Assembly (NCBI GenBank): GCA_026874595.1
Contig: CM049313.1
Span: 59,291,159 to 59,355,158 of the forward strand
Reading direction: 5' to 3'
DNA: 64,000 nucleotides
DNA from: Sipunculus nudus
Lineage: Eukaryota > Annelida > Sipuncula > Golfingiida > Sipunculidae
In this document: piece by piece, positions 11,783-25,320 of the stretch
Numbering within the stretch: position 1 is the stretch's first letter
Layout of the letters: each line of letters begins with the position of its first letter
Position numbers and translations under genes: made by a program
Notes under the pieces: generated by a model
Seen by the model: only the letters and a program-made list of their open reading frames with translations
Databases searched by the model: none
Told to the model about the DNA's origin: nothing

Positions 11783-14373
11783 CAATGTATTGCCCATATC
11801 ATAAACAACATAATCTCTTGTATTATAAGTTATTAAAATATTGTTCATATGACCATGCTGTATCAAGCTTAACTTGTTTGATTTATATTCAGCATTCCAT
11901 TAAATGTCAAATCACCATGGGGAAAACAAGCCAATATTGGTGTCAACAAGACCTAATTTATTAACAGTTTATCAACATATGTAATGACCTCATTTATCAA
12001 TGTTATTACCGGTTTTTGCATCAGGTCATGTCTATGCAGCTTCCTCCAGGACAGGTTTTCCATGGACCTAGTTAAAACTTAGCAGGTTTTCAGTGGATAC
12101 ACACACAAAGCATCTGATAGAGACCTTTTGGGAAAATATGTCTAATTCCTCCTGATTTATGAAACAAAAATTGAAAATGAACCCCCTTAGAACACACCTG
12201 GCATAGTTTCCCCATTACAGGACCAAAAAAGTACACTTCAGAGGTGTTTTCCCAGAGGAATTGCAAAAAACAATCTGGTGGCTTCACTTTTAAATTTATA
12301 TTACTGATTCTTTATGGAAATGCTGAAAATAAATAATTTAATGTGTATCACCATTAAGGATAATATATGCTGTAGAGGTCAGTATATCCAAACTGACATC
12401 AAGACATAATTATGGTTAGGTTTAGTCATTAGCAGACAGTTTTGGCAAAAGGGATTTTTTCAAAAACAGAAATTAATTAATAATCATTGACTCTTGTTGT
12501 GAGTCTGTATTAAGGACCTTTAAGCCATTATTTCCTATCAATGTGCTTGTTCATCAGTCATCTGTACATGTATAATAGCCAGTAACTGCAGGGGATATTT
12601 ATTTGATCACCTAAGCACATTGAAATCAGAAATGATGGTTTTTAAGCAGTTCAGGAGTTACCACTCATTGCAAGGGGCATTTTAGGTCAAAGCATGATAG
12701 CTTTAACTTGTGTGTATGTTTGCTCTAGAGATCAAGTTAAATGATAGATATACTAGTGTCATACCCAATACCAATATATTTTGTAACACGGTTACTATGG
12801 TAACTATCATGATCAAGTGAGAGCAATCATAAAAGAATTATGAAACATTTTTGATTGTCATATAGGGATCAAATAAATATTTCCTAGGCCCGTGAATATA
12901 AATGTATTAAATGATAGTGATAGTGATATGGGCAGGATCCTGCACTCTGTTGTGATATACACACTGAGGCATATCACACAATATATTGGAATATTCTGTA
13001 AATATGAGGGGGCAATCCACTAATGGAAGTTCCCCCCCCCCTCCCGCATTAAAGACACCTGCTGCTTCTCATGTAGAATGAGGCATTCACCATTAGTTGT
13101 AGAAAGAAATATTAAGTCTTTTAGATAAGTCTCATGTCAGCTTCAATATGTATTGCCAGCTCTTATCATGACACTTAAACATTAATTACTGATGATCACA
13201 TTATAAAGCTAACTTCCATGTTTTGAATGGGAAAACAGGACAAACCTCAGTGACAGTAACATATTGGAGTCATGTTTGATTTTGAATTTTTTGCTGAAAT
13301 TAAAACATGCAACTTAATTATTTCTTTTGTGCATACAATTCAAAATCTAGAACAGGCAGCTTAGATCAAAGGTGAACCAGAATGTGCAACAAATTTATAA
13401 CCAAGTTTTAACCAGACTTGGCGGTGTATAAAGGATATAACTGCTAAAATCATCCTTGTTGTGTACATGTACTGTGTCAGCTCTTCTGAGGATGTAATCT
13501 GTTATCACAATTTTGACAGATACATAAGTGGTATGAGGTTTCTGCCTGTGTGTTAGTAGGCCATGTGTCATGTTTAGTTTTAAAAAAAACATTCTGCATC
13601 ATAGGTATTTTTTAAACGAGGCCAGCTGAAGCATTATGGGTAGAAATAGGCTGGTGCATTTTGGTACTGATGAAGGCGGTGTGCCTTATTACACAAATGA
13701 TGCATTATATGTTATTTGAAAAAGGAAAGAATTTTAGATTGATTGAGGATGTTTGCTTTATTTAAACATATATTGATTATGGCTTTTTATGTATGTGTAA
13801 ATGTTAAACTATTCCCCCAAATTATGGACAAATATATTTTCAAATAGAACTGCCTGAGAATATATATTCCAGTACATTGCTTGATCCAGGTAATATATTG
13901 GATATATTTTTAAGGCATTTAAGCACTGGCTCAAGAAATATTTATTTGATTTGAAAGTGAATCAAATATTTGAATGGTTTCTTAGGACATTTCACTAAAT
14001 AAATAATATTTTCTGAAAAATGTAAGAACAAACTATATTTTAAATCACTAACAGCCAGAAAACTTGTGCATTTATCTAAAATTATACATGATAACCAAAG
14101 CTGATCCAAAGTGACTGTTTGTAGTGGTATTATGGACAATGCTTCTTTACAAGATAAATTAATTATGCAGAAATGGGCTCAAGAAAATGTGATTTAAATG
14201 AATAAGTATATAATGAGACTCTGCTTTTCAAACAACATATGTGAAAACCTGGTTAAAATATATTCTTAGCATACAAAAATGCTGTATTTAAAGCTTACCT
14301 ACTGTAAGTTCCATGAGAAGCTGTAGCCTTCATTTGAAATATCACATAATTATCCATAAAAAGGCATAAATTG
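11783..14373. other. unique AT-rich non-coding DNA
   Basis: No repeat family, RNA gene or protein motif recognised. A short C tract lies at 13033-13042. Open frames of 60-80 codons here look like chance. Confidence 0.45.
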
Positions 14374-14648
14374 CATGGCTCAACATAAATGGTTAACCAC
14401 TTGCCCAGGGCACCTGAAAGTTCAGAAAATAGTGGAATGGGAACTAGAAGTCTCCTCCTACTTGCCTGACTGAGCAAGTGGGTCCAAAAAAACACCTTTA
14501 CCCAAGTAAAGGCTTGAAAAAGGATCTTTTTGTTCTTGAATACAATCAGTTATATTTGTAGGGCAAGTAAAATTCATGAAGGGCAAGAAAAAGCTAGAAG
14601 TTACTGCCTGACTGGCCAAGTATTTTCAAAAGTTAATATTGAGTCCTG
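14374..14648. mobile_element. hAT-like MITE remnant
   Basis: The left end CATGGCTCAACATAAATGG followed by a CCACTTGCCC segment and the right end AAAAGTTAATATTGAGTCCTG are degenerate inverted copies of the CAGGGCTCAACATTAAC...TTGCCC termini also seen at 57587-57939. 'gggcaag' words recur inside. Target duplication is not recognisable. Confidence 0.5.
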
Positions 14649-15834
14649 TATTGTGGATTATTTTTATTCATAGATGATGGTGACATTTCTTTGAAGTCAA
14701 ATAACTGAATCTGACAAAACCCCAGTCATAAAGAGTATGTCGTTTGTCAGCTGATGTATGAAATTGTTCTTGTAATCAGAACCTTGAAAAAAGGCCGTGC
14801 TTCACCTAAACAATGGCAAATAATTTTTTTTGCAAAACATTTTAAGTAAAGAAACAAACAAAAATAAAGGTGAAATACTGAGAAAGAAAAGTGCCAAAAT
14901 ATCAATATTCCAGTATCCCTGAAGAAAAATACAGTGAAATAGATAAAATACTGCTAGTGCTTTTCAGTATGATAGACTTAATAGTATTGATGCTGATATA
15001 CCAGTATATATCACCGTGGCTGGCTCATAGTATGCCCATATGTCTGTCTGTATTAGTGTATATTGATGCATACTTCTGCATGTCATTCTCCTAAACTGGG
15101 AGTGCTTTATTATACTTAAATGTGCATGTTTTCTATAATTACCACAAGAGGAATATACACCATGGAACATGTTTTTAAACAATCAGATAACGAACATAGA
15201 ATATTGTCTCTGCAATCTCTGCGTATAGGTTTTACTTTAAACAGAATGTATATTTTGGCTAGAGATGACAAAGCCATGCTGTAGTGCAGTAACCATGGTA
15301 ACAGCTGTGGTACATGATTTATTTAACTCGGCCGAAGGAAGAATTTTTGGAGCTATGAATGAGAGCAGACTGCCATCGCTAATGGTTAGGCATAAAATCC
15401 CAGGAATTTTATGACAGACAAAATCAGATATTTATGGACCTTGCACCATACGGTACCAGCAGTAACTCAGTGTGAACTAGGCATATGAAATCTCACTGCT
15501 CTCTCATGGGATGGCTGTTCCTTCATTATGAAAAGACTGTGTATGGCTCAGATATTGGTGTAATGTAACACATAAACTTAAAATTCTAAAGTTTCAAATA
15601 TACAGGGAATCTTAATCTTCATACTGTAGAGAGCACCATCTACAGGAGACATTCCTAATCATATAAAAAAGTTGCCTGTCTTATCTTGATAATTAAACAT
15701 CAGCCGACCAGTATGTTTTGTAGAGTTTAGAGTTTACCAATCAAAAGGTACATATTATTGCCGTGGCAGCCAGTCCTTACACAGTCACAAGCTGATATGT
15801 ACACAGCTGTGTGCCTTGCCTGCATGTCACAAAT

Positions 15835-16175
15835 TTTTACACCTTTCATACTAACCTTTCCTGTTCAACACAGGTCAAAGGTTAAGGTCACACAGGCCAT
15901 CTATAAAAAAATGGTTTTGGATCTTAAATCAGATCACATTGATTTAGTGGTTTTAACTTGACTTGTACATGGCCCACCACTATTGTAAGACCTCTGTACA
16001 TTTGGGGATCATGAGGTCAAAGCTCAGGGTCATAAGGCCCTCTTCTTTAAAAACATTGTGGATGAATTTTCAGACAAACTTTTCATCCCAAACCTTTCAT
16101 CTTGCACATATGCCTCTCCTACTAATAGGAGAACCCCCTTTGTCCTATTGACATCACAAGATCAAGTCATGTTCA
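15835..16175 (+). repeat. degenerate fragment of the 31.7/47.5-kb family
   Basis: Carries the ordered phrases 'acttgacttgtacatggcccaccact', 'atcatgaggtcaaag', 'aaacttttcatcccaaacctttcatcttgcaca' shared with 31661-32529 and 47456-48616. Both termini are missing. Confidence 0.6.
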
Positions 16176-16902
16176 CAGGACCATTCTACTAAATTATATG
16201 CTGACCAGGCTTACAATTGAATACATCGGATGTAAAATTTTTTGCCTCTGTTGCTTGGAATGCTCAACCCCTACATCTTTATACACAACTATCACTGATT
16301 CAAAACTGATTCAAACCTTAACATCTCTGCTTCCTTATTTTAAAACTGATTGACGTCATTTCCCACTGTTTCTTTATGTAATCTGGTAGTTTATTATAAT
16401 TTTCAAGAATCAGTCAGCCCCCTCTTGATATATATGGGTCTTTTGCGGTGCCCTTTCTGACCTGTGAGTACTCTAGTATTGATATGTATAATTAACCCAC
16501 CTGTTCTGACATATCTTGTTCTGATTTTACCTGAGGATGATATATATGACCAGGTGTCAGGTAGGTTTTGATGGTCTTAGGTGATAGTATTTGACAAAGT
16601 TGACCAGGATCACCCCATGGGCCTCCAGTGATATATCCTAGTGAATAATGTTAACTATACAGGGCAATGTGTATCAATTGTATCAACAAACAATACTTAG
16701 ATATGTTTGAATTATATAATTGGACCATCAGTCATTTGTACCAAGACATATAAGTCAGTGTGCATCAGTATTAATTTGTTTTGATATGTTTGTGATCACA
16801 ATGATATACATGTATAAATATGATATATTTGTATTAGTTGCATTATTGAATCAAAATTAGAAGAATTTTGTTACACAGTGTATCTTAAGAAAAAAAACCC
16901 CA
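16176..16902. other. unique AT-rich non-coding DNA
   Basis: Nothing recognised. Confidence 0.4.
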
Positions 16903-17949
16903 CTTTTTAGCCCTCAGCCCTTAGGCTGATGGGCTATTGTCGTCACCCAAGCTGTCTGTCCGTCCGTCCGTCTGTCCGTCCGTCCGTCCAGCGTCAGTTA
17001 ACTTTGTGAGCGGGATATCTTGAAAAGGATTCACCGTCAGAATTTTATTTCCTCGGTAAAGATGTATATCGACAAAATCTCGGTCAAGTTCGAAGATGGG
17101 TGACCTTGACCTGTTTTTCTACATTTTAGAGCTGATTATAGAAAAACACTTAGATGCTTATTACTCAGGAACCATTTGGTGGATTTTCACAAAACTTACT
17201 ATGATTATTGGGACTGATAATCTGTACCTGCTACACAAGTTTGGTGGCGCCACCTACAATTTCTGATTTTTAATGAAAATTTATCCGATTTTTCAACTTT
17301 TGGCTTGTGAGCAGGATATCTCTAAAGGGATTCACCATAAGAATTTTATTTTTTCGGTGAAGATGTATATTGACAAAATCTCGGTCAAGTTCAAAGATGG
17401 GTGACCTTGACCTATTTTTCTACGTTTTAGAGCTGATTATAGAAAAAACATTTAGAAGCTTATTTCTCAGGAACCATTGGGTGGATTTTCACAATACTCA
17501 CTATGATCATAGGGACTGATGGTCTGTAACTGCTGCACAAGTTTGGGGGCGCCACCTGCAATTTCTGATTTTTAATGAATTTTTCTTGGATTTTTCAATT
17601 TTGGCCTTGTGAGCAGGATATCTCTAAAAGGATTCACAATAGGAATTTTATTTCTTTGGTGAATATGCATATCAACAAAATCTCAGTCAAGTTCAAAGAT
17701 GGGTGACCTTGACCTGCTTTTCAAGGTCACAGAGCTTATAATAGAATAAAACTTAGAAGCTTATTTTCAGGAAGCATTTGATGGATTGTTACAAGTCATG
17801 GTACATACCTCTCCATTTTAAATTTATAACTGAGACATGTACAGATATACATCCATGTGAGAACAGATATTTAGTACTTGTCACTGTTACCACCTCTAAA
17901 CACTGTTCTTTTGGCTGAGGGCTTTTGTCAGCTTCTGCTGATATTCTAG
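16903..17949 (+). mobile_element. HINE-like element, AGCCCTCAGCC subterminal repeats
   Basis: The 5' TTTTTAGCCCTCAGCC is followed by a CCGTCC tract. Subterminal inverted repeats AGCCCTCAGCC (16908-16918) and GGCTGAGGGCT (17913-17923) are exact. A 5-bp-stem hairpin (TCAGC/GCTGA, 17928-17941) lies just before the terminal CTAG (17946-17949). The core holds three ~300-bp units starting near 17008, 17307 and 17605, each with 'gagc.ggatatct', 'ggtcaagttc.aagatgggtgaccttgacct' and 'ggcgccacct'. This set of traits fits a non-autonomous Helentron-type element. Confidence 0.75.
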
Positions 17950-18614
17950 TTTATCTCTGTTATTATTAGTCTGTTACAAAAGCACCAGTATGAAGTGATA
18001 TTCAGGCATCTCCAATGAAAAAAGCTTTTAATGTTAAGTAAATGTCTTGATACAGTATCAGAACAAATTATTTTATTCATTTATTGGTTGGGAATGCCAG
18101 ATATCAAAGGGTAACACAAGTCTATATTACCACCTTTATCCACCTTTATATTTCAGTCATAATTAGTAAAATATAAGAAAGATAATAACTTATTGAAAAA
18201 ACGTGAAAAGTGTGTCTGTTTAAATGAGTATTTCGGCCATCAGTTGCCCCCTGTGTCTCATTCAGGCTTTAATGTTAATTAAGTTTAAAGGGACTTGCAG
18301 CTGGTTGATCACAGAAAAACGGAAGTGTTGTCCATCAGTGTCAGGAGAGTGTTTCATCACGACAGATTCAATGGTTACTTAACAATCGTATGATTTTATA
18401 AATGCTTTTGATCTTCTTTTTATCTGTGGTAGATTGTACAAGCATCAGTCATCATTAACTAACACCAAAAGCATAATTTGTCCTAATTGCTTCATCTGTT
18501 GTCGTGATGGGTCAAATTCACTATTTTCTAATCAGCTTAATGTTGCAATTTTACACAGAAGACATTGTTTAAAACAACAAAAATATATAGGTCATGATGG
18601 TGTGTTAGTTTCCC
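17950..18614. other. unique AT-rich non-coding DNA
   Basis: Nothing recognised. Confidence 0.4.
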
Positions 18615-19785
18615 TCGTCATTGAATCCGCTAAAACAGAGTTTTGCGGATACTACGTTTTCAGCCCACTGCCGCCGCGGCGTAGGTATCTGGAGAACTCC
18701 TCCGTAACCACTGGGCGGAATTTTACGAAACCCGGGAATTATGTTCGGGTCACATGTGAACTGCTGCGCCCTGATTTTGTTTTGACCCTCTGACCTTTCC
18801 TCTGCGCTCTGCGTCCGTTTGTGCGTCTGTTTCCACACATAAACCCACATATCTCGGGAACCGTTTGACGGATCAGGAAAATTATTTTGCCGAATGTAGC
18901 CCATGGAGAGCTTTATATGAGAGCTTTATAACATACACAAAAAATGGTGGGGCCACCTGCAACCATGTTTGCACAGTGTCCATCTGTTTGTCTGCCTCGG
19001 GTTAAAATCACTCATATCTCTGCAGTGATTTGACTAATTCACCTGAAATTTGGCATGCGTATACATCCTGGATAGCTTTTCTGATTTTATGATATTTACG
19101 CTGCAGACATCCAAGCTCATATCTCGGGAACCGTTTGACCGATTGGGCCAAAATTTTGCATGTGTATAGATCTCACATAACTCTTTATATGCAAAACTGG
19201 TGGCGCCACCTGCAGCCATTTTTAGCACAGCTCCCATCTGTTTGTCTGCCATGGGATAAAATCACTCATATCTCGGCAGTGGTTTGACATATTCGCCTAA
19301 AATTTTGCAGGTTTATACATCCCTGACAGCTCTCTTGATTTTATGACAGGTGGCGCCACATGCATTCTAGTTTATGCAGCAGACATCCAAGCTCATATCT
19401 TGGGAACCGTTTGACCGATTGGGCCAAAGTTTTGCATGTGTATAGTTCTCACATAGCTCTTCATCTTACGCAAAACTGGTGGCGTCACCTTCAACCATTT
19501 TTGCACAGCGTCCATCTGTTTGTCTGCCACGGGCTGAAGTCACTCATAAACATTAGTGGTTTGACTTATCTGCCTCAAATTTTGCATATGTATACAACTT
19601 GGACGGCTTTCTGGATTTTGTGGTAGGTGGCGCAACCTACATACACCATTTGGCTGCAGACATCCATGCTAATATGCAACACTTCACTCTATTTCCCCTT
19701 GCCACTCAATCCATGCCTCACTTCACCCGTTCCACTCTGATTTAGGCGGATACACGTAGTCGCTTGTCGACTACCCGTATTCTAG
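18615..19785 (+). mobile_element. HINE-like element with GTAGTCG 3' hairpin, copy 1
   Basis: A 5' hairpin (ATCCGC..GCGGAT, about 18624-18650) opens the element. Tandem ~300-bp units contain 'catatctcgggaaccgtttgac', 'aaattttgca..tgtatag' and 'ggtggcgccacctgca'. The 3' end has a perfect 7-bp-stem hairpin GTAGTCG-CTTGT-CGACTAC (19756-19774), then CCGTATTCTAG (CTAG 19782-19785). Copies: 46234-47243 (5' truncated) and a diverged relative at 33505-33801. Frames at 18434-18793 and 18605-18904 lie in the element's GC-rich start and are not called genes. Confidence 0.75.
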
Positions 19786-20194
19786 TTCATTAATGGAAAA
19801 GATCAGTCAGAAATTATCTTTAAAAAACTAGTTCATAGTGGCCTCCTTTTATCAGAAGATTAAAAATTGATGCTTATTATCATTTTTATTTCTGGTTTGT
19901 GTGTTCTTGGTACGAACTTTTGGGAAACAAGAGCAACGTAATTATTTAAGATATCATGTGTATGGAAAAGAGGGATGGTAGTTTTTTAGTTGTGCAGATT
20001 GTCAACCAATGTGTAATATGCGTCAAATAATCAATGCATTTAATTATAACCCCTCAAATTAATTATAATTTATTCTTAACTTCTAAATTGATTTGTTTCA
20101 ATGATAATATTGTGCACATGTACCAAGGTGAATCCGTCCTTGTTGGCATCAGCTGTCAAATTTGACAGTACATGCTGCTTTATTTAGGCTATTT
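19786..20194. other. unique AT-rich non-coding DNA
   Basis: Nothing recognised between the two mobile elements. Confidence 0.4.
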
Positions 20195-20203
20195 ATTGTT
20201 TAT

Positions 20204-22274
20204 GTCGAGGCCCAGATTAGAATCTGGCCCAATTTAAAACTGGGCCAGCCCAGATCAAAATTTTGATTTGGACCGGCCCAGATCAAAATCCTGTTGTGAA
20301 GACTTTAGGATTTAAATCTGGTCTGGACTAATTTTAAACTGGGCCAGCTGAGATTAGAATTTTGATCTGGGCCAGTCAGGTTAACAATCCTGTGGTGGAC
20401 TGATTTTAAACTTAGCCAGCCCAGATCAGAATCCTAATCTACTCCTTGGCTAGCTCCAATTACACTATATTTACCTAGCTGGCCTTTAATCAATTCAAAG
20501 AATTTGTAAAACATTGTAAGTTAATAATAATTAATATCTTATGATTTTATTTCATATTCTATGAAAAAATCATTGGTTGGACTCTGTTATATTTATTTTG
20601 ACAAGATTTATTCATTTTATTTTGTAATTTTACCTCTTGCGTGAAATTTTTGAAATATAATTATAAAATAATCATGTTAAACATTGGTATTTAACAGCTA
20701 AAAACTACAAATATAGCTTGCAGAACATGTGCATTAATTCAACAAACTTAGACAAAATATAATTAATAATTATTAATCTATATGTTACACAATGTAAGCT
20801 TGTGATCCAAGACCTGTAAATTTTAAAATTAAACGAGACGGTAAATTCAAAATTTTATTTGTTATTTCAAGTTATTTTTCATTTATCATAAGTTTAGGTT
20901 TTTGGTCTGTGATTCCCCCCACCCATTAATAAATTTGCACATATTGTAACATTGGACCTAGACCTAGACCTTATAAATTACTACATATTAAGGAAAGAAG
21001 GCCCTGAAACATCTTTTAAGATACTTGAACTTCAGTCATTGAAATTAGGTGACTGAAATTTAGCAAACAATTTATATCCAGTTTACATAAATTTGGTCGA
21101 TATTTGCTAATTTGTGTGAATTATTAACACGATCATAATGTGTTTAGATAGAACAGTGGGAACAATATTCACCAACTCAGCATTTTAACTATTGAAGGTA
21201 GAGAATATTTGTATTGCAGCATTTAACTATTTTCAAATTAGATTAGCTTTATTTAAGTTATTAATTTCAAAGTGAAACCTCCACCATGTTCGTCACCCTC
21301 TAAAATAAAATTCTTAATCCAATTTTCATGCATGTTCACCTGTATTTTTGAGACTGCCAAATGACAGTAATCAATCATTTTCTCAGCTGGCATGGGGATT
21401 TTCTGCTATTGAAAATTACAGTAATGGTATCACAAACCTCTCCCTAGCCCCATGCAAAGGCACAATGTCATGCTGCTCACCCCACCCAAATGAGCATGAC
21501 TGATAAATTACTTTTGTTCACTTATAAATGAGTAAAGCTGGTATTTAATTATGCATGTATATATTTAATATTACATATGTAATTTTGATTTTCAGAACAG
21601 AAAATTATCTCAGTTAAGTTGAAAAATTTTGATATTAAGTCAAGTAGATGTCTCAGAACTGACACATATTCTAAACTGTTATTAATAATGGTAGTTGGTT
21701 TAGGTGAAGTTCAAATATGAACTTGCATGCTTGGAGAATAGATGAATCCAAAGAAGCACATTACATTTGTTCGTTAGCTTTTTCCTCACTAAAATATTTT
21801 AAATGATCTTGTTCATTGTGTTTTGTGCCCTTCAGAATGTTTACTATAATATCTGATTAAAGAAGATAAAATCAAGCTAGCCTAAGATTAGATTAGTATT
21901 CTGATCTGGTTAGGCCCAGTTTAAAATCAGTCCGCCACAGGATGATAATCTTGACTAGCCCAGATTAAAATTTTGATCTGGGCCAGCCCAGTTTAAAATC
22001 AGTCTACCACAGGATTGTAAACTAAACCAGCCTAGATCAAAATTCTGATCTGGGCCAGCCCAGTTTAAAATCAGTCCAGGCTGGATTAAATCCTGAAGTC
22101 TTCACCACAGGGTTTTAATTTGGATCGGCCCAGATCAAAATTTTAATCTGGGCTAGCCCAGTTTAAAACTGGTCTGGCCCAGATTAGAATTTTTATCTGG
22201 GCCGGTCCAAATCAAAATTTTGATCTGGGCTGGACCAGTTTTGAATCGGGCCAGATTCTAATCTGGGCCTCGAC
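20204..22274. mobile_element. Mutator-like element with long TIRs
   Basis: Long terminal inverted repeats: the left arm starts GTCGAGGCCCAGATTAGAAT and the right arm ends with its reverse complement (...CTGGGCCTCGAC at 22274). Arms extend roughly 250 bp (20204-20455) and 385 bp (21890-22274) and are themselves built from short palindromic units around CAGATCAAAATTTTGATCTG. Flanks ATTGTTTAT (20195-20203) and ATTGTATAT (22275-22283) form a 9-bp duplication with one mismatch. Long TIR plus 9-bp target duplication is the Mutator/MULE signature. The 1.4-kb interior is AT-rich with no transposase frame. Confidence 0.78.
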
Positions 22275-22283
22275 ATTGTATAT

Positions 22284-24282
22284 GAGCTTGATAAAGTCTC
22301 AAGGCTCAGAGGTATATGTCTCCTCTTGCAAAGAATTAAAAATGGTGATGGTAAACACACCCATTGTGGTAATATATTTGGTTTTATTCAAAGAAAGGTC
22401 TTAAATTTACTATAAAAGCAATAATTGGATTAAAAAAATAATTTTGACTAAACTAGCTTACATGTATGACAAATTTATTCATTTATTAAAGAATGTATGA
22501 TTAATCTGTCAAGTTTGCGTATTGTATATATACAGTGGATGGGGTGGTGGAGAGGGGGTTGGGGTTCATTGAAGATAATTAATGGTCAGCATAAAGAGTG
22601 GTGGAGGGGAGGGGGTTCATTGGATATGATGGTTTGTATATTCTTGGCTTATTCCAGCTTACAAGAGATGTACAAATTGTTATTAACCATGCATTATGGA
22701 TTATCTGGTCAGGTGGAAGGTAGAACCAGAAGGCAGAGTGTGGGTGGTACATTGCAGAATTGATAATCCAGACCTGTCCAGCATTACATGCACCAGTGAT
22801 TTATCAGAGAGCCCTACATCTCCTGTAGCATCCAAGGAGCAGGCTTGGGGATGGAGTATGGCAGGTTGTAATCAGCCCGAAAGAAGCTTGCTGATCAATA
22901 ACCAAGTGTCACCCAGCTTATATTTAGGCTGTGGGTCCTGTAATGTAGAGGTGCTCTATTTATATTCTATCTGATATTGCAAGAGGCTTAGGGTTAACCA
23001 TAATAGAAAGCTGTGCAAGGCAATATGTATTGATTTAGATGGACAGGATACAGCATGGTACACTCGCAGTGTTATCATTGTCACTGCCAGAGGTCTTACT
23101 GTTAAACCATTGTTATTGTCAAGCCTTGTGATCATCTGCATGTGTTGCAGGGAAGCAGTTCATCTGAATTAAATATTTGCTATAACTACTAGTGGTAGGA
23201 ATTCAGGTTGTAAAATCATAATCCATGATTAATAAATAAAAATGATTGACGATCAATTATTAATCTGTTATTTTATTAACTTCCTTCAATACCTTGAAAT
23301 CTGCTGTATACTTGTACCTAAAATATTGACCCCAGTAAATGGTCTGACATGTATATTGGTATTCACATAAAGAAACCAACAATCCATCTGTGTTAAAGGT
23401 CAACTTGCTATCAGACAATTGTTGACTGCGTAAGGTTCCGATTTGATGTTGTTTGTTACCTTGTGTTCAGATATCTGTGACAGGATAAGATTCTTTGCAT
23501 GTGCATACATAATCATTATTAATGGATTATGCAAAAATGCAATCAATTAGATTGATTTTTGGAGAAAACCACCAATCATTGATATAATTGGCACACCCCT
23601 AATAATTATCTATATCGACATGCTTGCTTTTATGTAAGTGTAAGTATTAACTTCCTATTTGCAAGCTCCCTTGAGTGTGCCAATTTGTACCCTTCCTGTT
23701 AAAATATCCATTTATGTTTTATTATCTTTTTTACTATGGGACCTGTGGTGTGCATGAACATGGTTCATCTTGGAAGGACGGACCATGTGTATCATACATT
23801 CTGCCATCCCCTTTCTTCTATACAAGCTTCAGATCAGATCTCTTGTCTTTGTTCTAGTGATAAAACAAGTTTCAAATCAGAGCTACCAGCTTAATTTGGA
23901 ATGTTGCACATCGGAGACCTCAATCTTTAGGGAAAATAAAACAAACATATCAGTCAAACATTTGAAAAAAGGGGATGTCATAAATAACATCTTAGTTTAT
24001 ATTCCTATGTATTCTGTAATGCACACATACATAATGAATATTCATGTTGGAACTTTAGGTGCTTAAATGAGAAGTCATTGAAAGCCATTTGAACGCTTTG
24101 AATTTGATTATTAATCCATAAACGATGGATTTAACCTACATGGTTAAAAATAAAGAAGAAAATGTGTGTACAATCCAAAAATTTGTTACTTATATGGGAT
24201 CTTTCAAAAGTTTACAAAAACTATTTGGGATCAACACTCACATTTTTTGGTTCTGCCATAGCCACACATTTGTGTGTTGTAT

Positions 24283-24284
<2 letters not shown>
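22284..24284. other. non-repetitive DNA, one open stretch
   Basis: Mostly AT-rich and unique. G-rich GGTGGAGGGG-type repeats lie at 22530-22620. A plus-strand frame at 22696-22974 stays open for 92 codons with non-AT-driven composition (segment SDLSESPTSPVASKEQ), but no domain is recognised and splice signals are ambiguous. It is not called as a gene. Confidence 0.35.

Positions 24285-24336
<52 letters not shown>
24285..24336 (+). repeat. (GA)n microsatellite
   Basis: About 26 uninterrupted GA dinucleotides. It explains the RE-repeat peptides in overlapping open frames. Confidence 0.95.
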
Positions 24337-24339
<3 letters not shown>

Positions 24340-25320
24340 TATGTTGGAAATGTAACATTCATCAGTGCTACTTTGATCTTGAGGTTATTCTGTCCTTAAT
24401 CTCTCAGGTGGAGCTGATACTTGGTCAGTGCTTAGATTTAATCTTGTTATGCCCAGTCCTACAGCTACCTTTAATACAGGCCATCAGGTGCATAATATTA
24501 TTACTCCAGCCATTGAATTAAATAGAATACCACTGCCTCAGGCTGGACCATTGTATACACTTGGTTTTGATCCTGTAGCACAGTGTTTTGATCCCACTGT
24601 ATACAAACATGACTGATCTGGCTGTATATTGAAATAGCTCACTATGAATTTGTAAGTAATTATTATGCTTGCACAAGTGTTTTACAATGTACACGGTTGG
24701 AAAATACAGGAAGATATGATTAGAAGGCCAAATATGTATCCTAAGTTATGCTTGAGTAGGTTTGTTTCTACCTTTGCAGTTAATTTGTTAGGGTTTCAGT
24801 AAATTAGGATAGCAGTAACTTACAAACTTTTCAGTTTATATGACCATGCACTTGAGGTTAAACAGTTCACTTTCAGACAGACACAAAGACCAAGGACATA
24901 GTTGGCATGATCTTTAAGGCTGAATGTATTAAAAATTAAAAAGCAATAGTGTCAGACAAGTGGTAATGCAGATGTTAACATCAACCACATTTCAACATAA
25001 TTTTATTTTCTGAAAATTTAAGGAAACTTGTACATAATTTAAACTGTAATTCTTATGCGAAAAAAAATTCAAATTAAAAAGCCAGCAAGTGCGCTTTTAC
25101 CAATAGTAAAGTACTAAACAGGAGAGACTTCTATCAGCTGGGGAAATTTAGTAGGTTATGGCAAAAGTCAGACTTTATTTATGAATGGTATTTATAACAT
25201 GCATGGAGCAGACATATTGAATAAGGATTAAATTTTAGCTTAAAGTTTCCTTTTATATATAAAAAAATAAAAGGCAACCAATTTCTGATTATTCATGTAT
25301 TACTATTTATAGAATGTGCA
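24337..25320. other. unique DNA with weak exon-like stretch
   Basis: Around 24411-24615 the plus strand stays open (LNRIPLPQAGPLYTLGFDPV...) after an acceptor-like TCCTTAATCTCTCAG, ending in TGA. No family is recognised. The rest is AT-rich. Confidence 0.25.

Noticed and set aside
24125-24521. Frames with Arg-Glu repeats
   Set aside because: Translation of the (GA)n microsatellite.
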